NCBI RefSeq assembly: GCF_901709675.1
Contig: NC_051093.1
Location: 1,852,053 to 1,916,052 of the forward strand
Direction of reading: 5' to 3'
Source: Syngnathus acus
Taxonomy: Eukaryota; Chordata; Actinopteri; Syngnathiformes; Syngnathidae
Length of the DNA: 64,000 nucleotides
Shown here: positions 9,143 through 21,041 of the stretch, one piece after another
Layout: each line of letters opens with the position of its first letter
Numbering within the stretch: position 1 is the stretch's first letter
Position numbers and translations under genes: made by a program
Notes under the pieces: generated by a model
What the model was told of the DNA's origin: nothing
Database searches by the model: none
What the model saw: only the letters and a program-made list of their open reading frames with translations

Positions 9143-12100
9143 ATGGAGTTCTTACTCGGAAATCCTTACAGCACTCCAGTGGGCCAATGCATAGGTACGT
9201 CCGCTTTTAAAATTGTGCAATTGCCATGCAGCGAAATGTACCATAGAACAACTCAGACGAACTGGGTGAGTGGCGCCCCATTGGAAATCTCGAGTTAGCA
9301 TCCTTGCGACAAACGTCATCTAACTGGAATGAGCTTCCAGACGACCCCCCCCCCCCCCCCCCCTAAACTTTCCACTTACTCGGTTCATTCGCTCAAACGG
9401 CATCATTTTCGACAACACGCAAGTGTATTTGAATGCATTAAAGCGGACGGGAATATTTTCAAGTTAGCTTTAGTTTTGAAAAGTTGACTGTAGGGATGTG
9501 GCAAACACTATTTTCCATTATGTCTATGTGCATTCATAATCATAATATACATAACAAATGTATGTAGTATGCTTCTATCAGCTAATGGGGTTCAGTGCAC
9601 GATGGAGCTGCAGGGTTCAGTGTTCCAGAAATGCACCGCCTTGTAATGAAAGGCGTTTCCAATATTGTGATTAGATGAGAGGATACAAGGCAAGTACGAG
9701 GTGTGCCAGAAAAAGTCCATCGCTGGGGTCTGAACAGATACGTTTCAAAATTACACAAACTATGAGATTCCCCTTCCGTGTGGGCAAGATGACCAACCTC
9801 TGAAGATTGTCTGGTTTAGTGCTGAAAGAAGGCGAGTCGCCAGCTCACAATGCCCCGAGCAACTGACAGTGTTGTATTCTGAGAAGTTCTAAGTGTGACA
9901 GCAGCAAAGAGAGAAGTGGTGATGGGACTGAAGACATTAAATGTGGAGGGTGGGAATAAAGAGCCCAGTTGACACTGCAAGACACTGCCTGCCTCGGAAC
10001 CATCTGACACCACTGATGATCACTCAGGTGAAAATGAGGTGTTGACAGAGACCACGCGTGAATGGTGTCTGTCAGAGATTTCAAAATTCAAGAGTTTTTA
10101 TTCGCCATGTTTAAACAAGGAATTTGACTTCGGTAAATCACAGCCTCTGTTCAACATTTAGGTGACCTAACAACACTCAGGACATGTGAAAAATGGCAAA
10201 TATTCTCAAACATCCCCTGATCTTAAACTCCCAAGAGGGCAAGGAATAACTCAAAACTCCAGCTAGGGGAAATGAGAAACCTTGAGAAGAGACCACAGAT
10301 GGGAGGGTCCCTCTTCCAGGATGACCAGGCTTCCACTTCTCAACAGTATTTAAACTGGGCAACACACTTTTTTTTTTTTTTTGACCATCCTTGATCTCCA
10401 CAATTCTATTCTACATTAGACTCTACAGAATTGTCAATTTTTGCACGTTTTTATCAATTACCTTGAAACATGTCTTAAATGTCTGCACTCACTTTACAGG
10501 GTCTTTAAGGCATTTTTGTTTGTGTGTGTATTCCTTGAGAGTTGAAAAAAATCTGTTTGTTGGTTCTTCCAGAGAGAGCCACTGAAGGTGGCCTCCAGAA
10601 TGAAGACTGGGCCCTCAATATGGAGATCTGTGACATCATAAACGAGACGGATGAGGGGTGAGTTAGCCAATTGACTCGAGCCAGCACAGCGTAGGACTGC
10701 TGAAGAATGCTGCCCGTGCCCACGGCAGTTTGTCACCGAGCTCTTATTGTTTTTACTGGCTGACTCCACAATAGCCACTGCCCGGCCACCACAAAAAGGC
10801 CTTTTGTTAGTGTTGGAGGTGTCACTGAATGGACAAGCTTGACTATGTACTTCTCGTCCGAACGCCTTAATGCAAGAATTTATACTGAAGTCAACGCTTG
10901 CCCAGTTAGAGAAATAATCGTGATGTGAATCTTTCATTAAAGAAACGCTTGCTCGTTGAAGCGCTTAATTCTAGCGTCATCCGCAGTGGCGACTCTCCAT
11001 GTGTGGACAGCGGCGGCGACGTCGCCTCGGGAGAAAAGCGAGACAAGCAGATGGTGCCATGGCCTCGTGCTGTCACCGTCGCGCACCTCCGCTGGCTGAC
11101 AAATGGTCGTCTGTTTGCGTGCTGCGCAAACAATTTTATTGCCAAACCGGTGTAACAGCACGTGGTCTCATAAGACGGACACAGAAAAGAAAGACAGAAA
11201 ATGTTATGTACTTCTCTCAAACAATTGCTTTTGAGTCAGTGCAGGTTGGAAGTGGAAGTTTCAATCCAAGCGATACACTTTGGATGAATGTAATTTTGTT
11301 TCCAGTCGGAGAGCCGCCCATTCAGTCCTTCTTTCAAGTCAACACGCATTTTCTTTTCCCCCCGCAGGCCAAAAGACGCCATGCGAGCGCTGAGGAAACG
11401 ACTCGGCGGCAACAAGAATTACCGAGAAGTCTTGCTGGCGCTGACGGTAAATCGCACCTTTTCGCACTGACGGTAAATCGCATCTTTTTCTGCGGCATGT
11501 ATTTCACGATCTTGTGCGACTCGCTAGGTCGTGGAGACGTGCGTGAAGAACTGCGGCCACAGGTTTCACCTGCAGGTGGCCAGCCGAGATTTCATCGATG
11601 GCGTTTTGGTGAAAATCATCTCGCCGAAGGCCAATCCTCCGACCATCGTGCAAGACAAAGTGTTGTCGCTGATACAGGCACAGCAGCCAGTGTTAAAAAT
11701 ATATTTTATTTTATTCTGCAGAGGGATGAAATAATGGCAACATATTTGAATCTTATGAATATAAAATTAATCAAATTATTATTTGTTTTCAAGTACCGTA
11801 TTTTCCGCCCTAAAAGGCGCACCGGGTTATAAGGCGCACCTTCAATGAACGGCCCATTTTAAAACTTTGTCCATATATAAGGCGCACCGGCTTATAAGGC
11901 GCATAAAATAGAAGCTATACTGCATCAAACTGAGGTTGACTAGGGTTGCGGTATGCATCCACTAGCCAATAACCAACGAGCCCTCTGTAAACAATCGCGT
12001 TTCTCAAACGATCTCCTATAAAATGATCAGAACTGACTAAAGTTCGATCTAACGCATTGGTACTACTTACCTATGTTTCCCTTCCATATCGATCCGTAGA

Positions 12101-15100
12101 TTTACTCGAAACATTAACAGAGCAGCCTATTTTGACATGAAATACCCTGGTACGTATAGCAGCTATCGCAATAGCATTAGCCATCCGCAAAGTCTCACGA
12201 GCCTCAGCGAAGTGTAAACAATCGCGTTTCTCAAACGATCTCCTATAAAATGATCGGAACTGACTAAAGTTCGATCCAACGCATTGGTACTACTTACCTA
12301 TGTTTCCCTTCCATATCGATCCGTAGATTTACTCGAAACATTAACAGAGCAGCCTATTTTGACATGAAATAGCCTGGTACGTATAGCAGCTATCGCAATA
12401 GCATTAGCCATCCGCAAAGTCTCACGAGCCTCACCTCGCAATCTCCCATGAGCCTCAGCAAAGTGTAAACAATCGCGTTTCTCAAACGATCTCCTATAAA
12501 ATGATCGGAACTGACTAAAGTTCGATCCAACGCATTGGTACTACTTACCTATGTTTCCCTTCCATATCGATCCGTAGATTTACTCGAAACATTAACAGAG
12601 CAGCCTATTTTGACATGAAATAGCCTGGTACGTATAGCAGCTATCGCAATAGCATTAGCCATCCGCAAAGTCTCACGAGCCTCACCTCGCAATCTCCCAT
12701 GAGCCTCAGCAAAGTGTAAACAATCGCGTTTCTCAAACGATCTCCTATAAAATGATCGGAACTGACTAAAGTTCGATCCAACGCATTGGTACTACTTACC
12801 TATGTTTCCCTTCCATATCGATCCGTAGATTTACTCGAAACATTAACAGAGCAGCCTATTTTGACATGAAATAGCCTGGTACGTATAGCAGCTATCGCAA
12901 TAGCATTAGCCATCCGCAAAGTCTCACGAGCCTCACCTCGCAATCTCCCATGAGCCTCAGCAAAGTGTAAACAATCGCGTTTCTCAAACGATCTCCTATA
13001 AAATGATCGGAACTGACTAAAGTTCGATCTAACGCATTGGTACTACTTACCTATGTTTCCCTTCCATATCGATCCGTAGATTTACTCGAAACATTAACAG
13101 AGCAGCCTATTTTGACAGGAAATAGCCTCGCGGGTACAACAGCTATTCGGTGACGCCCTGTGACTACAGTTGCCGTAATGCTGGGAAGCGATGCGACCTT
13201 GTAATTTATTAGTCGTACTAAAACGTACTGAAACATTTTGGCAGAGCACTGTGTACAACCAGTATGGATCAACAAATTCATCAGTTGATCCATATATAAG
13301 GCGCACTGGCCTATAAGGCGCACTGTCGGCTTTTGAGAAAATTTTAGGTTTTTAGGTGCGCCTTTTAGGGCGGAAAATACGGTAGTTTGATTTGGCAAGA
13401 GCCAACACATTTTTATATTAGCGGGCCATTTCCAAAGCGGCCATGTTGCCAGCTGCAATCAAGCACTTTACTCTCACCTGGGCAGGCCTGGGCTGACGCT
13501 TTCCGGAGTAGTCCTGATCTTACCGGGGTGGTCCACATTTATGAAGAACTGAAGCGGAAGGGCACGGAGTTCCCCATGGCCGATTTGGACGCACTGTCGC
13601 CCATCCACACGCCGCAGCGGGTACCGAACTAAATTTGGAAAGACACACGCGGAACATGTCGACTTTGAGCTCCCGTTTCTCCTCCCAGGGCACGCCGGAG
13701 GTGGACCCGGCCATCATCAAGTACCTGGCACCTGCAAGCACCGCCACCGACTTAGCCGCCAGGCAAGGGTCTCCACACGACCCCATCACGGCAACCCCCC
13801 AACAGGTGACGTCGACTCGGCGCCCTCCTTGCATTGCCCGTTTGCCCACATTGACGACGTCAAGTGATTGTTGCCTATCTTGGCCCGCAGGTGGCGCGCT
13901 TACGTAGCGAGTTGGACATGGTGAGAGGCAACATCAAAGTCTTGTCGGAGATGCTCACGGAGATGGTCCCTGGCCAGGAAGATGGACCCGATCTAGAACT
14001 GCTCCAGGTTGGATGGAGGATTTATATTACAATGTTAAATAAGAAAACTCTGCCTGTGTCAACCACCAAGGGGAATAGTGTGCTAAGGTCCAAACTTTTT
14101 TATTCCTTGTCATGTATTCTTTCGCTTCACCCACCCGTCTGTCTGCACTCCCTTTTGCCAAGGAGCTGCACAGGACATGCAGAGCCATGCAGCAAAGAGT
14201 CGTTGAACTCATCTCACGCGTGTCCAACGAGGAAGTGACCGAGGAGCTGCTGCACGTCAACGACGACCTCAACAACATCTTCATCCGATACGAGAGGTGC
14301 GTTTGCTTCAAAAGATGCTGTGTGCGCAATGTGGGTCGTCGTTTGGAAAAACGTGCAGCTAAATTCGGTTGTGCTGCTTTCAGGTATGAGCGCTGCAGGT
14401 CGGGGAGGGGCGCTAACAACAAAGGGGTGAGTATGGCCACTATGTGCTCTGAATGCCTTCATTGTTGTTTCTTTGCCCACAAATTGTGCTTCGCTAGTCA
14501 CAAATTCACAGTTTTTATTTCTTTTGTTGAACTTAACTCCGATATTCTGTGAAAAATTTGCCCATCTGTGTGGGGGCGCTTTCTCTGATGCTTCGAGATG
14601 CCAAAAGATGGCGCCAAAGCCCCAGCTTGCAACTGGCCGTGAGAAAGGATCTTTGGCCTCTGACAGGCCCGCCGGTAGCACGGTTGTTGCCATGTTGTAA
14701 GCCTGGTGTTGGGTTGCTCCCCAGATTTTGGGTGAGGAGACAGATGACAACCTGATCGACTTGGGTCCCGGCTCTCCGGCTGTGGTGACCCCCCGAGCGG
14801 CGTCCAGCCCGCCTCCCCGCGGCACAACAGGGGCCGCTGCCTCACCGGTCCAGAACCCCGCTGTGGGCTCACTGTCTTCCGCGCTGGCCGGCCTCGGTAA
14901 GAAGACAACACGGTCTGCGTGCTACTGTTTGTCTGGCCTCTGTCCTGAAACTTGTTTCAGAGTGACTAGTGGCTATTAAGAACACATATAGTACTAGTCA
15001 GCTCTAATTGAGTGAAATGTCATGCATTTTTGCTCTGTTGATTTCCATCATGAACCCACCACGCTCCCACTTTGTTCCAGATGTCAGTCCTGCAAGTCCA

Positions 15101-17808
15101 CCAAGCCGAAACCGGGACGACTTTGACATGTTTGCCCAGACTCGCAGCAGCTCGCTGGCTGAGCAGCGCAAAAAGTATGTCGACATGGTTCTGTCCTTGA
15201 GTACCTTTGCCAGTTAGGAAATAATTATTTTAAGTTTTATCAAGTGCAAGTTATTTTTATAACAAGAACGGGGCAATTGTTCAGACACTCAGGCAACGGA
15301 ACGCTAGAAAGGCAAAGCCACTTTGGCTGCTGGTTCTTACGCGTGTTCTCGATGTGTTTGTCGTGCGCAGTGTCAAGTACGAAGACCCCCGGGCTGTGGG
15401 TGGTCTGGCCTCGGCTCTGGATGTTAGACAGCACAACGCGGGAGGGGTGAGTGCGCCTGGCTAACTATCTGACAAGACGACATCCGTGCGGATGCCCAGC
15501 GCATCGTTCTTGTGCCGCTCTGCCACTCTCACATTAAATCTGAGGCAAATCTGAGACATTCCAGACTTTTAACTCCTGTAAGTGTAATGCCTCATGGCAG
15601 GGTGTCTCAATACATTTGTCCATTTGTCTTTGCGCACCAGTAGTTTGTTCCAAAATCTCAGCCTGCACGTATTTTGTTTTCCGTATTTTCCATCTTCCTC
15701 TCGCTCCTTTCTTTCGGTCTGTCTTTTTTTGTCCGCCTCTCCCATCGTCGACTTGGCTGTCTGCGCTCTGCCGTGCTCCATCCTCTGAGCTGTCTTCTGT
15801 TGTTGATTCAGCTGAGGGTAGAAGGGTACGCTGGTACCCCAGCAGATCAGGAGCTGCCCATAGACAGCTGGCTTATTACCCAAGGAATGGTGAGGACTCC
15901 ATCCTTAGCGTGTCCTCCTCCTCCACCTCGTCCTCCTCCCACCATCACCGGCCTCTTGATCCTGCCTCCGTAATCCACCGCTCTTCCTTTTTAGTCTCAC
16001 GCCATTCTCTCCTGGCCCACTAAAACAAGCGCTCCCGTGATGGGTAATAGGATGATGCTAACCTTTGTCTACGGCCGTCTGCTGTTTATTTGCTGACTGA
16101 GCCGCTTTCTAAAGTAAACAGGCTGGCTTTGTGCCAACTTTGCTCTTGACTACTTGTTTCGTCAGGCATTTATTCCGCTGCATTAATTTAAAGCCTCAAT
16201 GATTATTTAAGCGAGAATGCCATTTTCAAAAAATAGATTTATATCCATGCCGAAAGCACTTTCTCCATGTTGCCCACCACTGATTTGTTTTATTGACATA
16301 GCTGCCAAACACTGAAACGTTACTGACACCTTTCACCTTAATCCATCCCCAGACTTGAACCTTTACCTTCTTTCGTCATCCTGTTTCCCAAGCTCACTAA
16401 AGCCGCACGGTAGACTAGTGCCATGTAGAAAAGATCTTGAACACCAATTTACACAAGTTGGAGAAAATGTGACAATGAAACCAGTCACCTCTTTTAACCG
16501 GCTTCCCTTTTGCTACACTTTTGTTTCTTCAGTTTCCTTCCATGACTCTCGCTTGCTTTGCTTTTGATGAGCTCTCTTCTCTGCTGCAATCTCACAAAAA
16601 CGACAATGCCACTTTTGTTTTTGTGAGGGTGAACGTGTTTGGAGACGTGTGGATTATCCTTGAAATATTTCTTGCCTGTCCCAAACATGACTTATCATCG
16701 CAGCCCTCCGCGTGTGCTTTTCTGTTAGTTGCTAATTCGCTAATGATGGGGAATAATGAAACGCTGCTGCGTGGCACCAGGCGGCAGCTGTTAGCCCGCG
16801 TCAACACGCAACACGGGACCTCCTGTTCTTGAGGTCCGCAGCGCACTGGCAGGTTGTTGCGCAACAGCAGCGCACACTGCTTGGCCCTTGCTTTTTTTCC
16901 CCCCTCTTCCCATTTATTTTCCTCCTGCCTGAGCTCTTTTTATTTATGTTAGAATTTTGTTTCTGTTGTGTGATGTGGTTGTGTTGGTTAGTGTCATGTG
17001 GCTTTTTTTTTTTGTCCATGGCTTTGCTCCGTAGATCCCTGTATCGCAGTCCTCTGTCATGGATGACATAGAGGAGTGGCTCAGTGCTGACGTGGTGAGA
17101 CTTAATTTACCTTGATTTCAAATCTCTTCATTTCTTCTGTCCTCACCATTTCTCGGGCAAAACATGTGTTTGCTCGAGCATCACATTCCTTTTTCTTCTC
17201 ACTAACCTCACTCGATTTCCATCAATGCCTGACATCATGGATGAATGAGCACAAGGCTCACCCGCAATTTTTTTTTAGTATGTACTCGTGCACAATGTAA
17301 TGAGTCCATGTTCCATTTTGAGGCTGCCAAAATAGGAGTTGGACATTTAACAATGTTTTTATTATTGTGGCAGTGGATAACCTGCACTGCGTCTTACTGT
17401 GAGGTGGAATATTTTGTTAGTTCTATACATTTTATTTGTTCATAAGGAAGACGCATTGTGGTATTTATTGACTGAAGGCCATTATTTGAGACAATCTAGG
17501 AATTTTGTTTAACAAAATTCTCTTTTTTTTTTTTCTTCATGACTAGAAAGGCGATCCTCTGGATGAAGGCGTAACCAGTGAAGGTAGACCACATTGAAGC
17601 ATTTGGCATCATATATTTGCTTTGTTATGGAAACAAATTCACTTTTGCATGAATGCACTCCTCAGAGTTTGATAAGTTCCTGGAGGAGCGAGCAAAGGCA
17701 TCAGACACGTCTCCCTCCGGGGATAACCCCGCTCACCCTGCCCTCCCCGCTCCCGTCGCCTCGCACAAGAAAGCAGAACGCACGGAGGACGCCCTCTTTG
17801 CCTTGTAG
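9143..17808 (+). CDS. tom1l2: TOM1L2, VHS/GAT endosomal adaptor
   Basis: Exons: 9143-9194, 10573-10657, 11368-11446, 11528-11677, 13486-13620, 13689-13805, 13891-14007, 14163-14296, 14384-14426, 14725-14896, 15081-15174, 15371-15446, a cassette 15812-15889, 17035-17094, 17547-17583 and 17666-17808. All are in phase: 523 residues with the cassette, 497 without (human 507). The N-terminal VHS domain starts [16 protein letters not shown] and includes [12 protein letters not shown] and [18 protein letters not shown]. The GAT domain has [20 protein letters not shown] and [17 protein letters not shown]. Next come the clathrin-type [15 protein letters not shown] stretch and [10 protein letters not shown]. 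The C-terminus is RTEDALFAL, as in TOM1-family proteins. The family links ubiquitinated cargo, Tollip and clathrin on endosomes. The intron 4 donor is GC or weak; the exon 3 donor is duplicated in tandem. Confidence 0.94.
9195..10572 (+). other. tom1l2 intron 1
   Basis: The intron contains a poly-C run (9346-9362) and the antisense 3' end of a Rex1-like element (10084-10195). A possible mariner-type terminus, GAGGTGTGCCAGAAAAAGT, lies near 9700. No exon is recognised. Confidence 0.7.
10084..10195 (-). mobile_element. 5'-truncated Rex1-like 3' end
   Basis: The reverse complement of this stretch matches the 3' UTR of the LINE at about 3210-3325. Shared pieces include CACATGTCCTGAGTGTTGTTAG, ACCTAAATGTTGAACAGAG and AAATTCCTTGTTT, and both end AAAACTCTTGAA. 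It is a second, very short copy in the opposite orientation, in tom1l2 intron 1. Confidence 0.85.
11790..13385 (+). mobile_element. TIR element with internal 251-bp tandem array
   Basis: The ends are perfect inverted repeats: TACCGTATTTTCCGCCCTAA at the left and its complement TTAGGGCGGAAAATACGGTA at the right. Sub-terminal TATAAGGCGCAC repeats are present on both sides. Inside are five head-to-tail copies of one unit, anchored by ACAATCGCGTTTCTCAAACG at 11991, 12218, 12469, 12720 and 12971. Spacing is 227 and then 251 bp three times. No transposase frame is visible, so it is non-autonomous. AGT flanks both ends as a possible short target duplication. The family was not identified. It fills most of tom1l2 intron 4. 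Confidence 0.85.
15812..15889 (+). other. tom1l2: Candidate in-frame 26-codon cassette exon of tom1l2
   Basis: A 78-nt open segment has a good acceptor (TTGTTGATTCAG) and donor (GGAATG|GTGAGG) and keeps the phase of both neighbours. It starts [13 protein letters not shown] and ends DSWLITQGM. It would join before [17 protein letters not shown] do not recall it in the common human isoform, so it may be optional. Confidence 0.65.
15890..17034 (+). other. tom1l2 intron after the cassette exon
   Basis: This is noncoding, pyrimidine-rich sequence with several T-runs. Nothing beyond the splice signals is recognised. Confidence 0.6.
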
Positions 17809-19590
17809 ACTCGCATCCGAGTGTCTCGGTGGCTCCCTCGGCGCCGTCTGAAGGTCGGCGCTTGGAACAATTCCCTTGAACGCGGTCCTCCGGTAACATT
17901 TCATCGTCTTGCCACTTGTTACAGCATTGCTGGAACTTGCACAGGCGGGCAGGTCGTGTCATAGCATCGCTGGATGTATTTGATCGCCAATGTGGGATGC
18001 GTTGACGCTTTCGTCATTTCAAGCTGCGTTTAAGTGGAGGGAATAATCCCGCTCACAAATCTTCATTAAGCCGCTACATAACTAACGCAAGTGTTGGTGT
18101 CCAAGTATTGTAATGCTTTAAAGGAGTTGGACAGGAGAGCAAAGAAAAGATTCATGTGCAGTAGCTTGCTTCTGCAGCTGTGTGTGAAAACGAGAAGATG
18201 AATAAGCGCATTCTCTCATTTTAACAAGCTGTGTCTGTCAGCAGCCGTTTAACCAAAGGGAAGAAAAACAACCCAAATAGTGTACAAAGGTTTCCTGTTT
18301 TAGGAATGTTTCCATAAAAGCCAAGTGTATGATTTCAACTAATCTTGCGTCGCAACAAGCAGCAGAAGTTTGGATGTTATGGAAATCTAAATGGAAGGAT
18401 ACTACTACATTATACGCACGTGGAGATCGAGCTATATTTAATCTCTGGAATTATTCCAAAGTGACAATTTTGTCCCACCCCGGCAGTAATTAGGCCAACT
18501 TTAATTATACTCCCTAAAAAATAGTAAACTTGCAGCGTATTAACGTACACGTTGTAGCAAAACAAAACAATCTGTGGTTTTTTTTTTTTTTTTTTTTTAG
18601 GGAAAAGGGAACATTGTTTTGAACTACTTCATTTTGCACATAACTTTAAAAAAAAAAAAAAACTATTCGCAAGAATACAAATGGGTTGAAATGAGGTGTT
18701 GAAACTGCTGGGACTGCACCAAACTATTGGATTCGATTACCTACTGGACAATTACTACAAACAAATGGCATTATTAAGGATATATCGTTGGCTATATTGT
18801 GTAATATACCTCAAACAAACAAAAAGTCAATGTAATGATTTTTAATCGTACTATGCAAAGGGAAGCGCGTTATTTCTTGCCCTGGCAGTGTAGATATGTT
18901 TGAACAGTTTTAAGAACCTTTTTGTTGTTTACCATTCATTATTTTTAATGTCAGTATAATTGCTATTTTTTCCACATCAGACTGTAATATGTCTTATATA
19001 ATATTGGGTTGATGGTAGGGCTCGGGAGCCAAGAGCCCAAAAATCCATCCTATCTTAAACTCCAGCACTTTTAACCTCTTGGTTTGTACTAATTTGCTTT
19101 GCATGTCTAATTTATATATTTTTGTTTTTGTTTGGTTTTCACTTTAAGAGTAAGACCAAAACCCGTGTAAATCGTGCAGTATTGTTGTCAGAATATTGTA
19201 CTGAATTTGTTACCCATCTAAAAATGCATTGAAAAATATATTTGCCTACATAATCTGCATAACTGCCGAGGATTAGGCAGAACTAAATTGGCGGAAGAGA
19301 TTTAACAGGCAATCATTGCACAAACCAATGTGGCCTAACGTCGCTGAATGTCGTGTTTATGGATTCCAGAACCTTTTGAAAAGGTTTCATGAAGCTTACA
19401 CGATAATTGCAGCATGGACTCTTCCAAATTCCGGTTTTGTTATTAACATGCTAGTGTACACGTTTAGCATCAGTGGATGTTCCGTGTCTGTTTGGGCTCT
19501 ACCATCTGCCGTCATCCTGACTGGTGTGTCTCTGTGTGACTTAATGCACGTATGTAACTGCCCAATAAAACACTTGAGACTGCTACCTCA
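17809..19590 (+). other. tom1l2 3' UTR
   Basis: Sequence after the stop is AT-rich with long T and A runs (18578-18598, 18647-18662). A consensus AATAAA at 19564-19569 is the likely poly(A) signal. No other gene is seen. Confidence 0.6.
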
Positions 19591-20689
19591 CACGCTTTGT
19601 GCTTATTCCTGCATGATGTCACTCGTGTTGGCTGCATTCTGAAGTGTGAATGTAAACAAACAGCCATTGTAAACAATGCAAAAAGCTGTCGGTTTGCCTG
19701 CTGGCGAGTAACACGCCTTATGCATGGAGGAGAAACAATTCAAATATGTCTCCTTTAGTCCTTTCTTTATACAGTGTCACCTTGCTTTATCGCTGGCTCT
19801 GGTGAATGAGTATGAATAAATGACAGTTGGTGTCAATTGACAAAGACTGACAACTTTTGGCCAACTCTAAAACTCGGTTGGCCACGTGCCACCAAGAATT
19901 GTTAATTGTTCGGTGCCGGTCTTGGGCTCATGTTGGAGAGGACTGTTTTAATACCAATTCTAAGTGAACAAGGAAATACTCGACCTTTTGTGAGTACAAT
20001 CGATAGTTAAATCTCCCACAATGTACCATAAACACATGCTATTTTTACCCCGTGTGTTGTAACACTGGCATGGTTCCAAAAAGGCATGTTTGACATGTCT
20101 CCATGACAATAAGTGCCGCAAAGCTTTGAACCGCTCGAGGTCAGTGACCCATTTCCCAGCCATACCTCAGTGGAGCTGCGCTTTTGTGTACATGTGACAC
20201 TATTTGTTTTTAAAACGATGTATTTTGTAATTATTTTTAAACTTTGGTTTTTGATGACTCAAATAATTAAAATTTGATTACACATATCGGCATCGGGTAA
20301 TTTCCCTGTTGCTCTTCAAACTGCAAAAATCATGATGTAATCCCAGGCTCACAGTTGTGACGTCATATCACACCACTCCGCTCCTGCACTTCCCATTGGA
20401 CAATTCTACTGGTTCTACAGGCGGGGCTACGAATGCGAGTCAAGCAAACTTGATGTTTATTTCCATTTGCAGGCTCGCTTCCCTATTGGCTCTCAGGAGA
20501 CAAACCCACTCGATAGCCGCCTATGCAGTAAGATTGTGTTGAAACCAACTGGCGCTAATTTGATGAATTGACAGAAAACGATGATGGTTACAATCTGCTA
20601 TGCAGTTTATAGATAACGTCTGTGTGGAATTATGCTTAGTCTTCTGTACAGCGGTCGTCTTTTTACGTCCACATTGTGTAAGAAAAAAA

Positions 20690-21041
20690 CAAAACAACAC
20701 GGTGGGGGTTAGGTTGAACGCGGAAGTGACTTGACTATCTCGCGTATGATTGGTTGGATTACCTGCCCGTTGTTCTCGAGCGAGGCGGGCGAGTTTGGCG
20801 AAACACGAATTGGTGAATGGGCTTCAGTGTTTGATTTGACAAGTTTTCCTGAGGCATCATGGGGTTAGCACCGGCCAGTTAGTTGACAGATCGGCACAAA
20901 AAGAAACATTCTCCTTCATCGTGTTTCGGCTACATTTTGGCCAATGTAGCTCCCCGAGAAACTGACGAGTATTCGCCGCTGGGAGACCCCCCTGCATAGT
21001 TTTATTTTACACTGGATTATCCTCAAAACAAAACAGCAAAA
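20690..21041 (+). promoter_or_regulatory. Candidate srebf1 promoter and 5' UTR
   Basis: An inverted CCAAT box (GATTGG at 20748-20753, NF-Y type) and a GC box (GAGGCGGGCG at 20782-20791) lie about 250-295 bp before the start codon, with a second GATTGG-like context nearby. NF-Y and Sp1 sites are usual in SREBP promoters. No perfect SRE was picked out. Confidence 0.5.

Noticed and set aside
9690-9720. GAGGTGTGCCAGAAAAAGT as a mariner-type terminus
   Set aside because: No matching opposite end or transposase was found nearby.
11990-13130. Regular tandem repeats considered as a CRISPR array
   Set aside because: The unit is 251 bp with no unique spacers, in a vertebrate intron.
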